Positions 10,501 to 19,863 of a stretch of 64,000 nucleotides of DNA are shown one piece after another. A program made the translations under genes and the position numbers. The notes beneath the pieces were generated by a model. It was not told where the DNA came from and made no database searches. It saw only the letters and a program-made list of their open reading frames with translations. The stretch spans positions 38,946-102,945 of the forward strand of contig JABXIM010000107.1 in assembly GCA_013373085.1 (NCBI GenBank), written 5' to 3'. The stretch is from Oceanospirillaceae bacterium (GTDB taxonomy: Bacteria; Pseudomonadota; Gammaproteobacteria; Pseudomonadales; Balneatricaceae). Each line of letters begins with the position of its first letter. Positions within the stretch are counted from its first letter, which is position 1.

Positions 10501-11284
10501 CAATACGCTGTTGCAATGCACTACGGGCGCGTCGCAGCGTCTCGAGACCACGTTCGCTGTCAACCAGCGCCTGCTCGCGTTGCACCAGCTTTTTCAGCTC
10601 TGCGGCTAACGCAGTCTGTTCGGCACCGAGCGACGCCAACGTCGCCGCATCGAGCAACTGCACGCCGTCCGCCCGCGCGCGCAACAGCTTCAGCGACTCT
10701 TCTTCCCGACGCCGCCGCTCGAAGGCGCGGCGCGACAGCTCGCCGTAGATCTCCGTACCGGTCAGCTCCTCGAGCAGCTCCGCACGTTCGTTGGGACTGG
10801 CGTTGAGAAATGCCGCGAAGCCCCCCTGGGCCAACAGCATCGATTTGGTGAAGCGGGCAAAATCAAGGCCCGTCAGTTCGCTGATACGGTTCAGCTTGTC
10901 GTTTATGCGGTTGGTGATCAGCCGGCCATCGCCATGGGCCAGTTCGACCTGCGGTGGCTGCAGCTTGCCGTCGGCCTGCCCCCGGGCTCGGTGCTGAGAC
11001 CAGTAAGCGCGGTAGGCTTCCCCCTTTACCTCGAACTCGACCTCGGCCAGACAGTCGGCGGTATGCCGCGTCATCAGCTCGTTGCTGCCGGCCGAGACAC
11101 TGAGGCGCGGCGTGGCATGATAGAGCGCCAGGCAGATGGCATCGAGCAACGTGGTTTTGCCGGCCCCAGTGGGGCCGGTAATTGCGAACAGGCCGTTATC
11201 GACGAACTCCGGCGCGCGGAAATCGACGTACCATTCGCCCTTTAGCGAATTCAGGTTGCGCAGGCGCAGGCTGAGAATCTTCAC
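7586..11284 (-). CDS. sbcC: Exonuclease subunit SbcC (SMC-like ATPase)
   Basis: The product is 1232 residues from a GTG start that overlaps the sbcD stop (GTGA). This start fits the family N-terminus [17 protein letters not shown]. Walker A is GPTGAGKT (37-44). Long coiled coils flank a zinc-hook CPLC motif near the middle. The ABC signature [20 protein letters not shown] and Walker [13 protein letters not shown] lie at the C-terminus. With SbcD it forms the Mre11/Rad50-type complex that cleaves hairpins and long palindromes and processes protein-blocked DNA ends. It is translationally coupled to sbcD. Confidence 0.95.
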   Translation of the reverse strand: MKILSLRLRNLNSLKGEWYVDFRAPEFVDNGLFAITGPTGAGKTTLLDAICLALYHATPRLSVSAGSNELMTRHTADCLAEVEFEVKGEAYRAYWSQHRARGQADGKLQPPQVELAHGDGRLITNRINDKLNRISELTGLDFARFTKSMLLAQGGFAAFLNASPNERAELLEELTGTEIYGELSRRAFERRRREEESLKLLRARADGVQLLDAATLASLGAEQTALAAELKKLVQREQALVDSERGLETLRRARSALQQRIAERQALDVQREAAKPELQRLKAALPALEIQPLYQRARTESSQLGELVGNIEAEQLRRGELAIAVERLASRESDATQALERVRGERDQAETRLHEEVVPLDNRLLGLGERLEEIDLSLAARTGRMDSLAAQLQQLEQQLRDAEARLQAADSYLETHADLRTLGESLPMWRARLEQRARVSADLAAKKRVRDELNQQLQAQVKRAAVLELERRQAGEALDALRQRERKKVLEIGTLLAEREPGALQQELRRQQTVQSGVDELLRLARRYHEGQVRLGGYRRDEKQLAATVAEGGVALDAARQRFRACRQHLEDLERLLEQERRILELSEYRDQLQPDQACPLCGSTEHPYVREYSRPGDDDTRRRRDEKKAELERLQTDGEKSGEELAALKAKLQALRERLEQENEACELLLSDAKPLLEKLSVAGLVPAVEGALPDTGVLEALRGQLQERIARLEQDGERLAALDAQRQQLIAEVTLGAQHCSEVEHQLGLQQANRGSLDERLRTLEQETETASQGLVSLETELEASVGTGGLPPLASQSEWLDARARDWQTYSRMRTQYDEQQRQQESLRLRLDPLQQERLRLDAEQQAERDARLRLDNERRELAQRRQGLFEGRTVSEIRQQLQQSLNRAESEQRRLAQELAASRQQLDALDGRLGELDSRHDSLRQDAQRSAEAWQQALDASVFDTEEAYLGALLDRDERTRLQTLSDELDAARVSNASLLAQLQSELTSLEAQAFAALDADDVVRELAGVREQLDAARQRQGALAQQLEQDAQQRRSQQALVEQVERQQAQYDTWAHLSSLIGSQRGDRFRRFAQGLTLDHLIYLANRQLVRLDGRYRLQRKAGDELELEVVDGWQADTLRDTRTLSGGESFLVSLALALALSDLVSHRTRIDSLFLDEGFGTLDADTLDVALDALDNLNASGKMIGVISHVEALKERIPVQIRVRKGNGLGYSRLDARFRFAGKGEE

Positions 11285-12543
11285 CGCTCGCCCTCCGTCA
11301 AGGATTCCTCGAGTTCGGAGCACAAGCTGTCAAAGGCCTCCTGCAGCCGGGTTTCGGTGGCGTCGTCCAGCGTTTCCAGCGCCAGGCGCCGGCGAAACAC
11401 TTCATCCACCGAAAGTTCCTGCAGCGTTTCCCGTGCCTGGGAGTCCAGCGACACCGCTTCCATACTGCGCTTGCGGCGAATGCGCAGGACCTCGACCGGC
11501 AGGCCGTCCACCAGTTGCTGTACCCGCTGCTGCAGGTCGCTGAGGTAGTCGTCAGCCTCGATTTCGACCTCGAGCCAGGTTACCGGACCGTCGACAGAAG
11601 CGACGGCCGAGCCGAAACGCACTTCAAGCTGCGTCGCCAGCGTATCAAGAGAGCCGCTGAGTGACAGCATCGGCTGCCACGCCGGCACCTCCAGTGGCGT
11701 CACCGCTGTCAGAGCGCCGGCGCTGAAGTCGACCATCAGGACCTGCTTTGCCCGCGTGCTTTCGTCGAAGCTCAGGGCGATCGGCGAGCCGCTATAGCGT
11801 ATGTGCTCGCTGCCGCCAACCACCTGGGCCCGATGCAGATGACCCAGCGCCATATAATCGACCGGCGGAAAGGCGGCGGCCGGGAAGGCATCCAGGGTAC
11901 CGATGTAGAGTTCCCGCACCGACTCGGACAGCTGACCGCCGACCGTCGTCAGATGCCCCGTCGCAATGATCGGCATCCCCTCCCCGGCTTCTCCTCCTCC
12001 AGCCAAAAGCGCGTCACGGCGCTGCAGGGCACACTCATAGATAACGGTATAATGATCGCGAATGGCTGCCATCAACACTTCGCGCTTGTGCTCGCGACTC
12101 TCGCCCGCATGGCTCTCGATAAGGTCACGCGGCCGTAAATACGGAATGGCGCAGAGCACCGCTCCCGGCGTTCCATCACGGCGGTGAAGCTCGATCACCT
12201 GATCTTCGGGATTTTCCGCCACGCCGCCGATAACGACGGTATCGAGGCAGGCCAGCAGTTCGCGGGATTCGTGCAGCGTCGACACCGAATCGTGGTTCCC
12301 GCCCAGCACCACCAGCTGGCAACCGCTCTCGCGAAGCTCGACGATAAAGTGGTTGTAGAGCCGTCGGGCATAGCTCGGCGGCGTACCGGTATCAAAGATA
12401 TCGCCGGCCACGATCAGCGCATCGACGCGGTGCTCGCGTGCCGTTTCGATCAGCCAGCCCAGGAAAGCCCGGTGCTCGGCCTCCCGGCTCTTGCCCATGA
12501 AATGTTGTCCGAGATGCCAGTCGGAGCTGTGCAATATACGCAT
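11281..12543 (-). CDS. sbcD: Exonuclease subunit SbcD (Mre11-like nuclease)
   Basis: The product is a 420-residue metallophosphoesterase. Mn-binding motifs appear in order: HSSDWHLGQ (5-13), AGDIFDTG (46-53), GGNHDS (about 79-84), ATGHL, and GHLHRAQ. This is the nuclease subunit of SbcCD, giving ATP-dependent double-strand exonuclease and hairpin endonuclease activity. It is slightly longer than E. coli SbcD (400). It is the first gene of the sbcDC operon; its stop codon TGA overlaps the GTG start of sbcC. Confidence 0.95.
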   Translation of the reverse strand: MRILHSSDWHLGQHFMGKSREAEHRAFLGWLIETAREHRVDALIVAGDIFDTGTPPSYARRLYNHFIVELRESGCQLVVLGGNHDSVSTLHESRELLACLDTVVIGGVAENPEDQVIELHRRDGTPGAVLCAIPYLRPRDLIESHAGESREHKREVLMAAIRDHYTVIYECALQRRDALLAGGGEAGEGMPIIATGHLTTVGGQLSESVRELYIGTLDAFPAAAFPPVDYMALGHLHRAQVVGGSEHIRYSGSPIALSFDESTRAKQVLMVDFSAGALTAVTPLEVPAWQPMLSLSGSLDTLATQLEVRFGSAVASVDGPVTWLEVEIEADDYLSDLQQRVQQLVDGLPVEVLRIRRKRSMEAVSLDSQARETLQELSVDEVFRRRLALETLDDATETRLQEAFDSLCSELEESLTEGER

Positions 12544-12679
12544 CGATAATCCTGATCAGTGCGGGTGAGTGCTGTTGTTGAACCGGAACGACAGTACCGT
12601 TCGCCAGAGACTTCGCGAACAAGTTCAGGTTTTCAACGGTGTCGATTACGTCGGCCCGGACGCCTGCCCAATCGCCGGG

Positions 12680-13396
12680 TTAGTCACCGTCCACGGCCTT
12701 CAGCGTGACGGCGCCGAGCTGGCGCATCTGCCGGGCTATCCAGCGACTGCGTCGTTCGACGTAGGGTGACGGCGGCTGCGCCCGATAGCGATAGGGGTTG
12801 GGCAGCACCGCCGCGAGGCGTGCCGCCTGCAGCGCGCCGAGATTACGCGCCGGGACGCCGTAGTAGTGACGTCCCGCCGCCTCGACGCCGTAAATGCCGG
12901 GACCGAATTCGACGATATTGAGATACACCTCGAGGATGCGCCCCTTGTCCCAGAGCAGCTCCAGCAACAGCGCGAACCAGGCTTCGAGCCCTTTGCGCAC
13001 CCAGCTGCGACCGGACCAGAGGAAGAGGTTCTTGGCGGTCTGCTGCGTCAGGGTGCTGGCGCCACGTACCCGCCCGCCGTCGAGATTATGCTCCAGCGCC
13101 CGCTGTATCGCCGTGAAATCGAAGCCGTTGTGCTCGGCAAAGCGTTGGTCTTCGGCGGCGATGACCGCGAGTTGCATTGACGGCGAAATCTGGTCGCGCG
13201 CAACCCATTCATGGGCGAACGACGCCGGATAACCCTCGGGCGGAAAGAGTTCACGCTGAACCAGCCAGGACCAGATCGGCGGATCGACGAAACGAAACAG
13301 CAGCACCAGCAACAGGCTCAGCAGCACCCAGCCACCAACGAGCCAGCACAGCAGTTTGCCCAGCGGGCGTATCAGATAACGTTTGAAGAGAGGCAC
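12680..13396 (-). CDS. mtgA: Monofunctional biosynthetic peptidoglycan transglycosylase
   Basis: The product is 238 residues, normal for MtgA. One N-terminal transmembrane segment spans about residues 12-35. A GT51 domain follows, with the catalytic Glu in AEDQRFAEHNGFD (about 81-93) and the RGASTLTQQTAKNLFLW motif (111-127), plus ILEVYLNIVEFGPGIYGVE. It polymerises lipid II into glycan strands at the outer face of the inner membrane. It is on the same strand as sbcDC but separated from it by 136 nt, so probably an independent unit. Confidence 0.95.
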   Translation of the reverse strand: MPLFKRYLIRPLGKLLCWLVGGWVLLSLLLVLLFRFVDPPIWSWLVQRELFPPEGYPASFAHEWVARDQISPSMQLAVIAAEDQRFAEHNGFDFTAIQRALEHNLDGGRVRGASTLTQQTAKNLFLWSGRSWVRKGLEAWFALLLELLWDKGRILEVYLNIVEFGPGIYGVEAAGRHYYGVPARNLGALQAARLAAVLPNPYRYRAQPPSPYVERRSRWIARQMRQLGAVTLKAVDGD

Positions 13397-13536
13397 ATCG
13401 GTTCCGGCTTCGAAAAATCAGTCACCTATTGTGCACATCGGGGCGGTCGCCGTCGACGATTGCCGAATTAGCGTTGAACGTTAAGGGAATACTGCCGCGC
13501 CCTATACAAACGGCAACCGGCAGCATCCAATGGGGC

Positions 13537-13569
13537 AGCGGGTCTCAGCCATGTCGGCCAAGACCCGCT
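13537..13569 (-). terminator. Inverted repeat downstream of gdhB, possible terminator
   Basis: Exact 9-bp arms AGCGGGTCT / AGACCCGCT are separated by 15 nt, a few bases past the gdhB stop codon. There is no T-run, so intrinsic termination is uncertain. Confidence 0.4.
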
Positions 13570-13576
13570 CCGGGGG

Positions 13577-16500
13577 TCAGGCGCTCGCCTGGGCAAGATC
13601 CAGCAGCTCGCGCAGCGCCACGGTGAAGATGGCGCAGTCGTTGAGGTTCGCACCCCGCAGCTCCGCCAGCATCTGCTGCCATCGCTGCAGCAAGCCAGAA
13701 CGCTGTTCGAGCCACTGACCGACCAGCGCCTCCGGCTCGGGCTCGGCATCGGACGTCTCAACCTCCGACAGCACCTTCACGGTCAGCGCCCGCATCTGCG
13801 TATTGAGGTCCTCGCGCAGGCCGTCGCGCGCCATCGACTGCCAGTGGTTGCTGACGTCGATGCCACGCACCTGCTGGTCGAACCAGTGCAGCTCCAGCCG
13901 CTCGCCGAGATCGAAGTAGACCGCAGCCACCCGCTCCAGCGGCTGGCCCGTCTCGGCTGCCGCCTCGATCACACCCAGTAGCGCATAGAGGCTATCGGCG
14001 GACGCCACCCGCGCCGAAAGTAATTCCGGTACGCCGGCCGCAACCAGTTCGTCGCGACGCTTCAGCCAGACTGCGTGCGGCTCGCCCTGCAAACGATCAC
14101 CGATGCTGTCACCAATGGCGCGTACGCCGGACTGATAGCGTTCGACGGTGGCCACGACCTCCAGCGCGGTGCGCTGGCGCAACAGGAACCAGTAGCTGGC
14201 CCGGCGCACCAGACGGATCAGATCGAGCATCATGCCCTGTTGCAGCTCGGCGGCCACCTGGTTGTCGAGCGCTTCGATCTGATGCCAGATCGACTCGATA
14301 TCGTAGACCTCGCGGGCGATAACGTATGCGGCCGCAATCGCCGCCTGATCGCGCCCGGTCGCCTGCTGCAGACGCTGCACAAAGGTGATACCCATGCGGT
14401 TGACCAGGCCATTGGCGACCTGGGTGGCGACGATCTCGGCGCGCAGGCGATGACCGCGGATCTGCTCCGGGAAGCGCTCGACCAGTTGCTGCGGGAAGGC
14501 CCGCTCGGCTTCCAGTGACATCAGCGGATCGTCGGTGATCCAGGAGTCGGTCAACTGCTCCTTGAGCTCGGCCTTGGTATAGGAGATCAGCACCGACAGC
14601 TCCGGCCGGGTCAGACCGAGTTGCTGGGCCTTGCGCTCCTGCAACTCCTCGTCGGTCGGGATGAACTCCAGCGAACGCACCAGTCGCCCCGCCGCCTCGA
14701 GGCGATGGATCAGTCTGATGTAATCGTCGAGGTTCTGGCGCGAATGGAGCCGGGCAATGCTGAGTGCCAGCGCCTGGTCGTAATTGTTCTTCAATACCAG
14801 TCGAGATACGTCTTCGGTCATGTCCCGCAGCAGACCGTTGCGCTGCTTCAGCGTCATGTCGCCGTTGACGACCACCTCATTGAGCAGAATCTTGATGTTG
14901 ACCTCGTGGTCGGAGCAGTCCACACCCCCGGCATTGTCGATGAAGTCGGTGTTGGAGGCCCCGCCCCGCAGGCCGTACTCGATTCGGCCGAGCTGGGTGA
15001 AGCCGAGGTTACCGCCCTCGCCCAGTACGCGGCAACGCAGTTGGGAGCCATCAATACGCAGGCTGTCGTTGGCCTTGTCGCCGACATCGGCGTGACTCTC
15101 GCCCGAGGCCTTGACGTAGGTGCCGATACCGCCGTTCCAGATCAGATCGACCTGGGCCTTGAGCAGCGCCGAGACCAGATCGTTCGGAGCCAGGCGGTCT
15201 TCGCTGATGTCGAAGCGCTGTTTCATCTGCGGGCTGATCGGGATCCATTTGGCGCTGCGCGAGAAAACCCCGCCGCCTTCGGAGATCAGTTCGCGGTTGT
15301 AATCGTCCCAGCTCGAGCGAGGCAACTCGAACAGGCGCTCGCGCTCTTCAAAGCTCCTGGCAGCATCGGGCTGCGGATCGACGAAGATGTGCAGGTGGTT
15401 GAAGGCGGCCACCAGACGGATGTGCCGGGACATCAGCATGCCGTTGCCAAAGACATCGCCCGCCATGTCGCCGATCGCGACGACGGTGAAGTCCTGGGTC
15501 TGGGTGTCCAGCCCGAGCTCGCGGAAATGCAGCTTGACCGACTCCCAGGCGCCACGAGCGGTGATCCCCATCTTTTTGTGATCGTAGCCCTGGCTGCCGC
15601 CGGAGGCGAAGGCGTCGCCGAGCCAGAACCCGTACTCCTCGGCGATACCGTTGGCGATATCGGAGAAGGTTGCAGTACCCTTGTCGGCCGCGACGACCAG
15701 GTAGGGATCGTCGTCATCATGCCGCACCAGATCGACCGGGGGCTTCAGCTCACCGGCAACGAGGTTGTCGGTCACATCGAGCAGGGCGCGGATGAAGGTC
15801 TGGTAGCTGGCGATACCCTCTGCCAGGATATCGTCACGGCTGCCTGCGGTCGGCAGTTGCTTGGCAACGAAGCCGCCCTTGGCGCCCACCGGCACGATGA
15901 CCGCGTTCTTGACCTGCTGCGCCTTCACCAGGCCCAGCACTTCGGTGCGGTAATCCTCGCGACGGTCCGACCAGCGCAGCCCGCCACGGGCAACCCGTCC
16001 GCCGCGCAGGTGCACGCCCTCGACCCGCGCCGAATAGACGAAGACTTCGAACATTGGACGCGGCAGCGGAATATCCGCAATGGCGTGGGGGTTCAGCTTG
16101 AAGGCGAAGTAATCCTTGAGCTCGCCGCTGGCGTCGCGCTGAAAGTAGTTGGTGCGCAGCGTTGCCTGGATCAGCTCGAGGAAGCGACGCAGTATCTTGT
16201 CATCGTTGAGATTGTCGACCTTGTCGAGGGCATCGACGATGCTACCGGCGATACGCTCGGTCAGGGCCTGAACCTTCTTGCTGCTCTGGCGTCCGGGCTC
16301 GAAGCGGGCCCGGAACAGCGCCACCAGCAGGCGAGTGATTTGCAGATGACGCGCCAGGGTATCCGCAATGTAAGGCTGACTGAAGCCGAAGCGAATTTGC
16401 TGGTTGTAACGTGCGTAGGCGCGCAGCATCGCCACTTCCCGCCAGGTCAGGTTGGCACCGATCACCAGCCGGTTGAACTCGTCGTTTTCGGCTCGCCCGC

Positions 16501-18424
16501 TCCAGATGCAGGAGAACGCATCCTGGAAGTTCTGCCGCACATCTTCCAGCTCCACCGGCTCTTCACTGTCGTACTGCAGCGTGAAGTCGTGAATCCAGAA
16601 TCGGCCACCATCGCGGCGCTTCACCTTGTAGGGATGCTCGCCGACGACTCGCATACCGAGCTTCTCGAGCACCGGAATAACGTCCGACAGCACCAGCGGA
16701 TGCTGCGGATGGAACAGCTTGAAGCGCAGCACTTCGCGACTCTGCTCGAGCATGCGGTAGAAACTGAGGTTGAGTGCACGCCCGTCGTCCAGCTGTTCGA
16801 TGCGCTGGATGTCGTAGACAGCCGCACTGGGACGGAAGTTTTCCCGGTACGCCGACGGGAAAGCCTGCCGGTAACCGTTGACCAGGGCGTTACCCTTCTC
16901 CTCGCCGCAGCTCTCGACCAGCGCCTCGTGCAGCTCCTCGCCCCAGGCACGGGATATGTCGACAACCTCGGCTTCGATTGCCTGCGGATCGATGCTGTCG
17001 ACCTTGCGCGGGTCGACCTGGAGCACAAAATGCACCCGCGCCAGCAACGACTCACTGAAGCGCGTGGTGAACTCGCAATCGAGCGCGCCAAAATGATCGA
17101 TCAGCAACTGCTGTACCTGAAGTCGCAGCGCCGTCGTGTAGAGATCGCGGGGCACGAAATAGAGGCATGAAAAGAACTTGCTGCAGGCATCGCGGCGAAT
17201 CAACAGCTTGATCTTGCGGCGCTCCTGCAGCGTGTAAATGCCCATCGCCATATCGAACAACTCGTCGTCACTGGCGAGGAACAGCTCGTCTCGCGGCAGA
17301 TCCGTGAGGATCTGCATCAGCGCCTTGCCGCTATGACCGCGGGGATCGAAGCCTGCCCGCTCCAGCAAACGGGCGGCGCGCTGGCGCAGAATCGGGATCT
17401 GATTCGGCGGCTCGAAATACACCGGCGATGTCCAGAGTCCATAGAAGCGGTATTCGCCGATCACGCCACCGTCGTCATCGTAGCGCTTGATCACCACCAG
17501 GTCCTGGTGCGCGGGCCGATGGACGCGGGCACGTGTGGCATCCTTGGCGAACATCAGCGGTTCCGGATTCAACATGAACGCATGCTCTTCCGCGCGCAGA
17601 TCATCGCCCCCGCGGCTGCGTCCAGACTTGGCGTGCAGCTTCAGGGTTCCCAGTTCGCTGCCGGGGACGCGCTGGACCACGAAGTCGTCGCCTTCGCCCT
17701 CGAAAGCAAGTTCGTCGAAACCGAGGAAGGTGAAACGGTTACTGAGCATCCAGTCGCAGAAGCTTCGCGCTTCGGCCACACGCTCGGGGTCGATGGCTTC
17801 GGGCGCACCGCTCAGTTCGACGCTGGCCTGGCTGAGCCGCTGGCGCATCGCACTGAACTCCTGAACCGAGGCCCGCACTTCGCCGAGCACCTCGAGCAGG
17901 TGCCCGCGCAGCTGCTTGAGTTCATCCGCCGCCGTATGGCGATCGACTTCGAAATACATCAGCGCCTCGGCGCTGCCACGCCCGTCGTTGCGCGACACCA
18001 GCTCGCTGAAGTTACCGCTTTCGTCCCGCACGACACCAAGCACACCGCTGTGCACCACATGAATGGCCATCTCCCGACGGTTAAGCTCCATCCGCACGGA
18101 ATCGACCAGAAACGGCATATCCGGATGCAGAATCAGGATTACCGTATGGTTGCAGTGCCAGCCATGCTGCTCCAGATCCGGGTTGAATACCCTTACCCTC
18201 GGTTCGCAGCCCTGGCTTTCGTTAAGAAACTCCCAGCACGACAGCGTCGCACCGTAGAGATTGTCGATCGACCGTTCACTCAGCTCCTGCTGCGGCGACG
18301 CACGATAAAAGCGCGTACTGAAATCCGCCACACTGGCCTGAGCCTCCTGCGCCAGCCGGTTGCGATAGAGCTCGTCAAGCTGCATCAGAATTTTTTGTTT
18401 GTTATCAACGCGTTGCTCGGACAT
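13577..18424 (-). CDS. gdhB: NAD-specific glutamate dehydrogenase, large (180-kDa class)
   Basis: The product is 1615 residues, the length of the large NAD-GDH class (Pseudomonas GdhB about 1620). N-terminal ACT-like regulatory regions precede a central catalytic domain. The latter shows GAKGGFVAKQLP (substrate Lys region), AIGDMAGDVFGNGML (dinucleotide-binding region), NGGIGTYVKAS and LGEGGNLGFTQLGR. It catalyses oxidative deamination of glutamate to 2-oxoglutarate with NAD, a catabolic role in amino acid use. The gene stands alone, with 241 nt upstream of the ATG and an inverted repeat just downstream. Nothing appears truncated. Confidence 0.95.
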   Translation of the reverse strand: MSEQRVDNKQKILMQLDELYRNRLAQEAQASVADFSTRFYRASPQQELSERSIDNLYGATLSCWEFLNESQGCEPRVRVFNPDLEQHGWHCNHTVILILHPDMPFLVDSVRMELNRREMAIHVVHSGVLGVVRDESGNFSELVSRNDGRGSAEALMYFEVDRHTAADELKQLRGHLLEVLGEVRASVQEFSAMRQRLSQASVELSGAPEAIDPERVAEARSFCDWMLSNRFTFLGFDELAFEGEGDDFVVQRVPGSELGTLKLHAKSGRSRGGDDLRAEEHAFMLNPEPLMFAKDATRARVHRPAHQDLVVIKRYDDDGGVIGEYRFYGLWTSPVYFEPPNQIPILRQRAARLLERAGFDPRGHSGKALMQILTDLPRDELFLASDDELFDMAMGIYTLQERRKIKLLIRRDACSKFFSCLYFVPRDLYTTALRLQVQQLLIDHFGALDCEFTTRFSESLLARVHFVLQVDPRKVDSIDPQAIEAEVVDISRAWGEELHEALVESCGEEKGNALVNGYRQAFPSAYRENFRPSAAVYDIQRIEQLDDGRALNLSFYRMLEQSREVLRFKLFHPQHPLVLSDVIPVLEKLGMRVVGEHPYKVKRRDGGRFWIHDFTLQYDSEEPVELEDVRQNFQDAFSCIWSGRAENDEFNRLVIGANLTWREVAMLRAYARYNQQIRFGFSQPYIADTLARHLQITRLLVALFRARFEPGRQSSKKVQALTERIAGSIVDALDKVDNLNDDKILRRFLELIQATLRTNYFQRDASGELKDYFAFKLNPHAIADIPLPRPMFEVFVYSARVEGVHLRGGRVARGGLRWSDRREDYRTEVLGLVKAQQVKNAVIVPVGAKGGFVAKQLPTAGSRDDILAEGIASYQTFIRALLDVTDNLVAGELKPPVDLVRHDDDDPYLVVAADKGTATFSDIANGIAEEYGFWLGDAFASGGSQGYDHKKMGITARGAWESVKLHFRELGLDTQTQDFTVVAIGDMAGDVFGNGMLMSRHIRLVAAFNHLHIFVDPQPDAARSFEERERLFELPRSSWDDYNRELISEGGGVFSRSAKWIPISPQMKQRFDISEDRLAPNDLVSALLKAQVDLIWNGGIGTYVKASGESHADVGDKANDSLRIDGSQLRCRVLGEGGNLGFTQLGRIEYGLRGGASNTDFIDNAGGVDCSDHEVNIKILLNEVVVNGDMTLKQRNGLLRDMTEDVSRLVLKNNYDQALALSIARLHSRQNLDDYIRLIHRLEAAGRLVRSLEFIPTDEELQERKAQQLGLTRPELSVLISYTKAELKEQLTDSWITDDPLMSLEAERAFPQQLVERFPEQIRGHRLRAEIVATQVANGLVNRMGITFVQRLQQATGRDQAAIAAAYVIAREVYDIESIWHQIEALDNQVAAELQQGMMLDLIRLVRRASYWFLLRQRTALEVVATVERYQSGVRAIGDSIGDRLQGEPHAVWLKRRDELVAAGVPELLSARVASADSLYALLGVIEAAAETGQPLERVAAVYFDLGERLELHWFDQQVRGIDVSNHWQSMARDGLREDLNTQMRALTVKVLSEVETSDAEPEPEALVGQWLEQRSGLLQRWQQMLAELRGANLNDCAIFTVALRELLDLAQASA

Positions 18425-18665
18425 CGAATCCTTTTAACCCCGTCTTGCTCTCATAGCTGCCGTTTTGAACGGCCCCGAAGCCGGTCGAATTCCATACACC
18501 AGCAGACATAGCACCATACCTGCACGAACATGCTCGGAGCCGACGAAAATGATGCACGTCAGAGTGTATAAACTCTAGGCGATACAGACGAAAAAATTGT
18601 CAAAGACTGGGAATTCTTTGCCAAAAGGCACGAATTGGCGGGCGGGACACCCGGAGAGAGGAAAA

Positions 18666-19127
18666 TCAGGAATTTTCGTTGCTGAAGCGGATAACCACTG
18701 GACGCTTGCCCCACTCGAGAGCGGCGTCACGATCTACGCCCATGTAGATATCGATTTTTTTGCGCCAGCGACCGCCCATTTTATCGAGCACCTTGTAGCG
18801 CCCGGGCAGTCCGTCTATCGTGACTTCGCTACCGGGTTCGAGCCCCATCGCAAGCAGGTCACGGGATACTGCTATGGCCTTGATGCCGGGTTTGAGTCGA
18901 TGCCCCCAGGCCCCGATACTGGGGTTGCCCTCGGTCTGGCCGGGAAGGGAGTTGTATGCCGTGGCTGTCACCTTCATCTTGACCTCAGCCTCGCCGCGAT
19001 CATACCCCCAGCAGCTGCCGGCCACCGGGACGCAGAGCAACGACGCCAGCAACGGCAAGGTTCGCAGCCTGAGACCAGCTTTTTTCGGTTTCCGGATCAA
19101 GGACATAAGCAAAACGTAATTTGGCAT
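18666..19127 (-). CDS. Secreted 3D-domain protein (possible cell-wall lytic enzyme)
   Basis: The product is a protein of about 153 residues with a basic N-terminus, a hydrophobic stretch (LPLLASLLCVPVAGSCWG) forming a signal peptide, and a 3D domain. The domain includes TATAYNSLPGQ near its start, SIGAWGHRLKPG, and the aspartate cluster KVLDKMGG...KKIDIYMG that names the family. 3D domains form the catalytic double-psi barrel of MltA-like and Rpf-like muralytic enzymes, so a periplasmic peptidoglycan role is likely. The start is ambiguous. The ATG at 19127 is used; one at 19106 (MSLIRKPKK) gives an equally good signal peptide. It diverges from the PqiA-like gene. Confidence 0.8.
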   Translation of the reverse strand: MPNYVLLMSLIRKPKKAGLRLRTLPLLASLLCVPVAGSCWGYDRGEAEVKMKVTATAYNSLPGQTEGNPSIGAWGHRLKPGIKAIAVSRDLLAMGLEPGSEVTIDGLPGRYKVLDKMGGRWRKKIDIYMGVDRDAALEWGKRPVVIRFSNENS

Positions 19128-19259
19128 GACTTTTGGATTCTGCCAGAAAAAACACACAAGCGGAACCCTTAATCGCTCCACGAGTGGCACATAAGCGGAC
19201 AGTCAACGGCCAGATATTCCTTTATCATGGGCGTTTACTGTTAGCCAATCGATACGCCG

Positions 19260-19745
19260 ATGCCCTCTCCCACCCTGACTCCCGCACTTGCCTGGCGGTT
19301 GCGCGCTCTGCTTGCCATCGCGGCAATGCTGCTCGCCACGGGATTTTTTGCGCCGATGATGACCATCGAGCGGTTTATTTTCATCCACAACAGCTTTTCG
19401 CTGGTTTCCGGTATATGGCAGCTGGCGCGGGACGGACAGTACCTGTTATTCGTACTGATTACCTGCTTCAGCATTCTGTTGCCGGTACTCAAGCTGCTTG
19501 TCCTGCTGCGACTGACCGGCGCGGCGATTCACCACGACAGCAGACTCCCGCGCTACCTGCGCCTGATGCACAGCTACGGTCGCTGGTCGATGCTCGATGT
19601 CTTCGTGGTGGCGGTTCTGGTGGTATCGGTCAAACTCGGCGCCATCGCCGAAGTACAGGTGCACTACGGCCTCTATGCATTTGCCGCTGCGGTGTTGCTG
19701 ACCCTCTACATCACGTCGAAGATCAGCAGACTGGCAGTTGACTAG
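19260..19745 (+). CDS. PqiA-family inner-membrane protein
   Basis: The product is a 161-residue protein with four predicted transmembrane segments (about 11-35, 55-80, 104-125 and 132-153). It aligns in pattern with one half of paraquat-inducible protein A: MMTIERF after the first helix, FSLVSGIWQL, and a conserved YGRWSMLDVFVVAVLVVSVK segment. Full PqiA has two such halves, so this is the short single-unit form. PqiA-family proteins work with MCE-domain PqiB/YebT in envelope lipid transport, but no MCE partner is adjacent. It diverges from the 3D-domain gene and converges on the chemoreceptor gene. Confidence 0.8.
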   Translation: MPSPTLTPALAWRLRALLAIAAMLLATGFFAPMMTIERFIFIHNSFSLVSGIWQLARDGQYLLFVLITCFSILLPVLKLLVLLRLTGAAIHHDSRLPRYLRLMHSYGRWSMLDVFVVAVLVVSVKLGAIAEVQVHYGLYAFAAAVLLTLYITSKISRLAVD

Positions 19746-19765
19746 AAAGGTACGCGCCTGCCAAA

Positions 19766-19833
19766 TCCACCGGGTGGCGTTCCACCGGGTGGCGCTCCAC
19801 CGGGTGGCGCTCCACCGGATGCCACCCGGGCTA
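19766..19833. repeat. 15-bp tandem repeat of a short palindrome (REP-like)
   Basis: Three full 15-bp units and a partial fourth start at 19766, 19781, 19796 and 19811. Their core CCACCGGGTGG is self-complementary, and the array closes with GCCACCCGGGCTA. It occupies the gap between convergent 3' ends, a typical site for REP-type elements, and could form stacked hairpins that terminate transcription or protect the 3' ends. Confidence 0.8.
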
Positions 19834-19863
19834 AACTGACGCCCTAACCGTTCGGACATACCA

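Noticed and set aside
14621..17170. 849-codon plus-strand frame opposite NAD-glutamate dehydrogenase
   Set aside because: Its codon periodicity follows the genuine minus-strand gene; no domains, no ribosome-binding site.
19766..19833. CRISPR-like short repeats
   Set aside because: 15-bp units are contiguous with no spacers.
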